The translations under genes were made by a program, and so were the position numbers. Below are positions 5,391 through 6,052 of a stretch of 6,052 nucleotides of DNA, piece after piece. Numbering within the stretch: the stretch's first letter is position 1; each line of letters starts with the position of its first letter. This DNA is from Hyphomonas sp. UBA5111 (GTDB lineage Bacteria; Pseudomonadota; Alphaproteobacteria; Caulobacterales; Hyphomonadaceae): contig DHZF01000096.1 in the NCBI GenBank assembly GCA_002414505.1, positions 3,924 to 9,975 on the forward strand, given 5' to 3'. The notes under the pieces were generated by a model. The model was not told the origin of the DNA and ran no database searches. It saw only the letters and a list, made by a program, of their open reading frames with translations.

Positions 5391-6052
5391 ATGCCGACAT
5401 TTGACGACAAGAGACTTCAGCGACCCGTGGGTGAGGCTGTCGCCTATCAGGTGACGGCCGGTGTGGCGGCCGTGCGCGAGACGCCTGCGGCGGATGGACG
5501 GCTCGCCACACAAGCCCTGCATGGCGAGATCGTGGATGTCTTCACAGAGGAAGGCGCGTTTGGCCTGGTCCAGTGCCGCCGCGACCGGTATTGCGGCTGG
5601 GTGCGGATGGAGGCGCTGTCAGCCCCCTTGCTGCAGGCAACCCACAAGGTCTCCTCGCCCGGAACCCATTGCTATAGCGCACCCGACCTCAAATCCGCGC
5701 CCCGTTTCCTGTTGAGCCACGGTGCCCGCCTGTCGGTCAGCGGACGGGAAGGGGACTGGCTCCATTCCGATCGTGGCGGATGGGTTCATGCGCGCCATGT
5801 GGCTCCGGTCGAAAAGCTGGAGGATGATCCGGTCGCCGTGGCCGAGCGGTTCCTGCGCACACCCTATCTCTGGGGCGGCCGGGAGAGTCTTGGCCTCGAT
5901 TGCACGGGGCTCATCCAGCAAGCCTTCGAGGCGGCGGGTGTGATGCTGCCGCGCGACAGCGACATGCAGTTTGCTTGGGTGGGCGCGGATATTCCGGACT
6001 GGCGCGCGCCGACCGCCCTGCGGCGGGGTGATCTCGTCTTCTGGAAAGGGCA
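5391..6052 (+). CDS. SH3-NlpC/P60 family cysteine peptidase (3' partial)
   Basis: The frame is open from ATG 5391 to the window edge (220 residues plus two bases). It encodes a C40 cysteine peptidase of the kind that cuts the gamma-D-Glu to diamino acid bond in cell-wall peptides. Residues about 18-75 and 84-138 look like two bacterial SH3-like domains, with VAYQVTAGVAAVRETP and GWVHARHVAP as typical parts. The NlpC/P60 domain starts near 145: RFLRTPYLWGGRESLGLDCTGLIQ at 154-176 puts the catalytic cysteine at 171. RRGDLVFWKG at 211-220 is the lead-in to the catalytic His, and the window's last two bases, CA, fit a His codon. The N-terminus (MPTFDDKRLQRPVGEAV) has no signal peptide or lipobox, so a cytoplasmic murein-peptide recycling role is likely, as for YkfC-like and Bacillus sphaericus endopeptidase II enzymes. 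GGGAA five bases upstream supports the start. Confidence 0.9.
   Translation, partial: MPTFDDKRLQRPVGEAVAYQVTAGVAAVRETPAADGRLATQALHGEIVDVFTEEGAFGLVQCRRDRYCGWVRMEALSAPLLQATHKVSSPGTHCYSAPDLKSAPRFLLSHGARLSVSGREGDWLHSDRGGWVHARHVAPVEKLEDDPVAVAERFLRTPYLWGGRESLGLDCTGLIQQAFEAAGVMLPRDSDMQFAWVGADIPDWRAPTALRRGDLVFWKG

Noticed and set aside
5382..5410. A second EcfG-like promoter starting at GGAAC 5382
   Set aside because: No CGTT-like element follows at 16-17 bases, and it would start transcription inside the peptidase gene.
4849..5511. An in-frame N-terminal extension of zur giving a 380-residue protein
   Set aside because: The extra residues lie opposite the MarR-type and peptidase genes, show no domain, and Zur homologues begin near the ATG at 4848.

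Overview
The window reads as chromosomal DNA of a GC-rich alphaproteobacterium. Protein style (alphaproteobacterial-type aromatic aminotransferase, DUF1206 membrane protein, Zur with a four-cysteine site, MarR next to NlpC/P60) fits Caulobacterales/Hyphomonadaceae, perhaps Hyphomonas. That placement is inference from sequence feel, not a search. Coding density is very high: eight genes, two of them cut by the window edges, with no gap over 130 bases. I see no rRNA, tRNA, CRISPR array, insertion sequence or long repeat.

Layout. (1) 1-1280, plus strand: both subunits of a 3-oxoacid (succinyl-CoA:acetoacetate type) CoA-transferase. The A subunit lacks its N-terminus at the left edge, and the B subunit starts in a TGATG overlap. 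(2) 1287-2117, minus strand: a six-helix DUF1206 membrane protein made of three two-helix repeats, convergent with the transferase. (3) 2118-2244: a divergent control region. (4) 2245-3438, plus strand: a class I aspartate/aromatic aminotransferase. (5) 3449-4848, minus strand: a two-gene unit in which the zinc-responsive repressor Zur is followed, through a 4-base ATGA overlap, by a tandem-hotdog acyl-CoA thioesterase. (6) 4849-4977: a second divergent control region. (7) 4978-6052, plus strand: a short MarR-type regulator, then an SH3-NlpC/P60 peptidase without a visible signal peptide. The peptidase runs off the right edge just before its expected catalytic histidine.

How the genes may work together. 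The CoA-transferase (ketone body or acetoacetate use) and the aminotransferase are ordinary central metabolism. The peptidase is probably a cytoplasmic murein-peptide recycling enzyme. The least ordinary arrangement is the zur-thioesterase coupling, which would tie an acyl-CoA hydrolase to the zur transcript. I found no convincing undescribed system. The remaining points of interest are small: a possible general-stress (EcfG-type) promoter, compact convergent junctions with inverted repeats, and an unusually short MarR protein.
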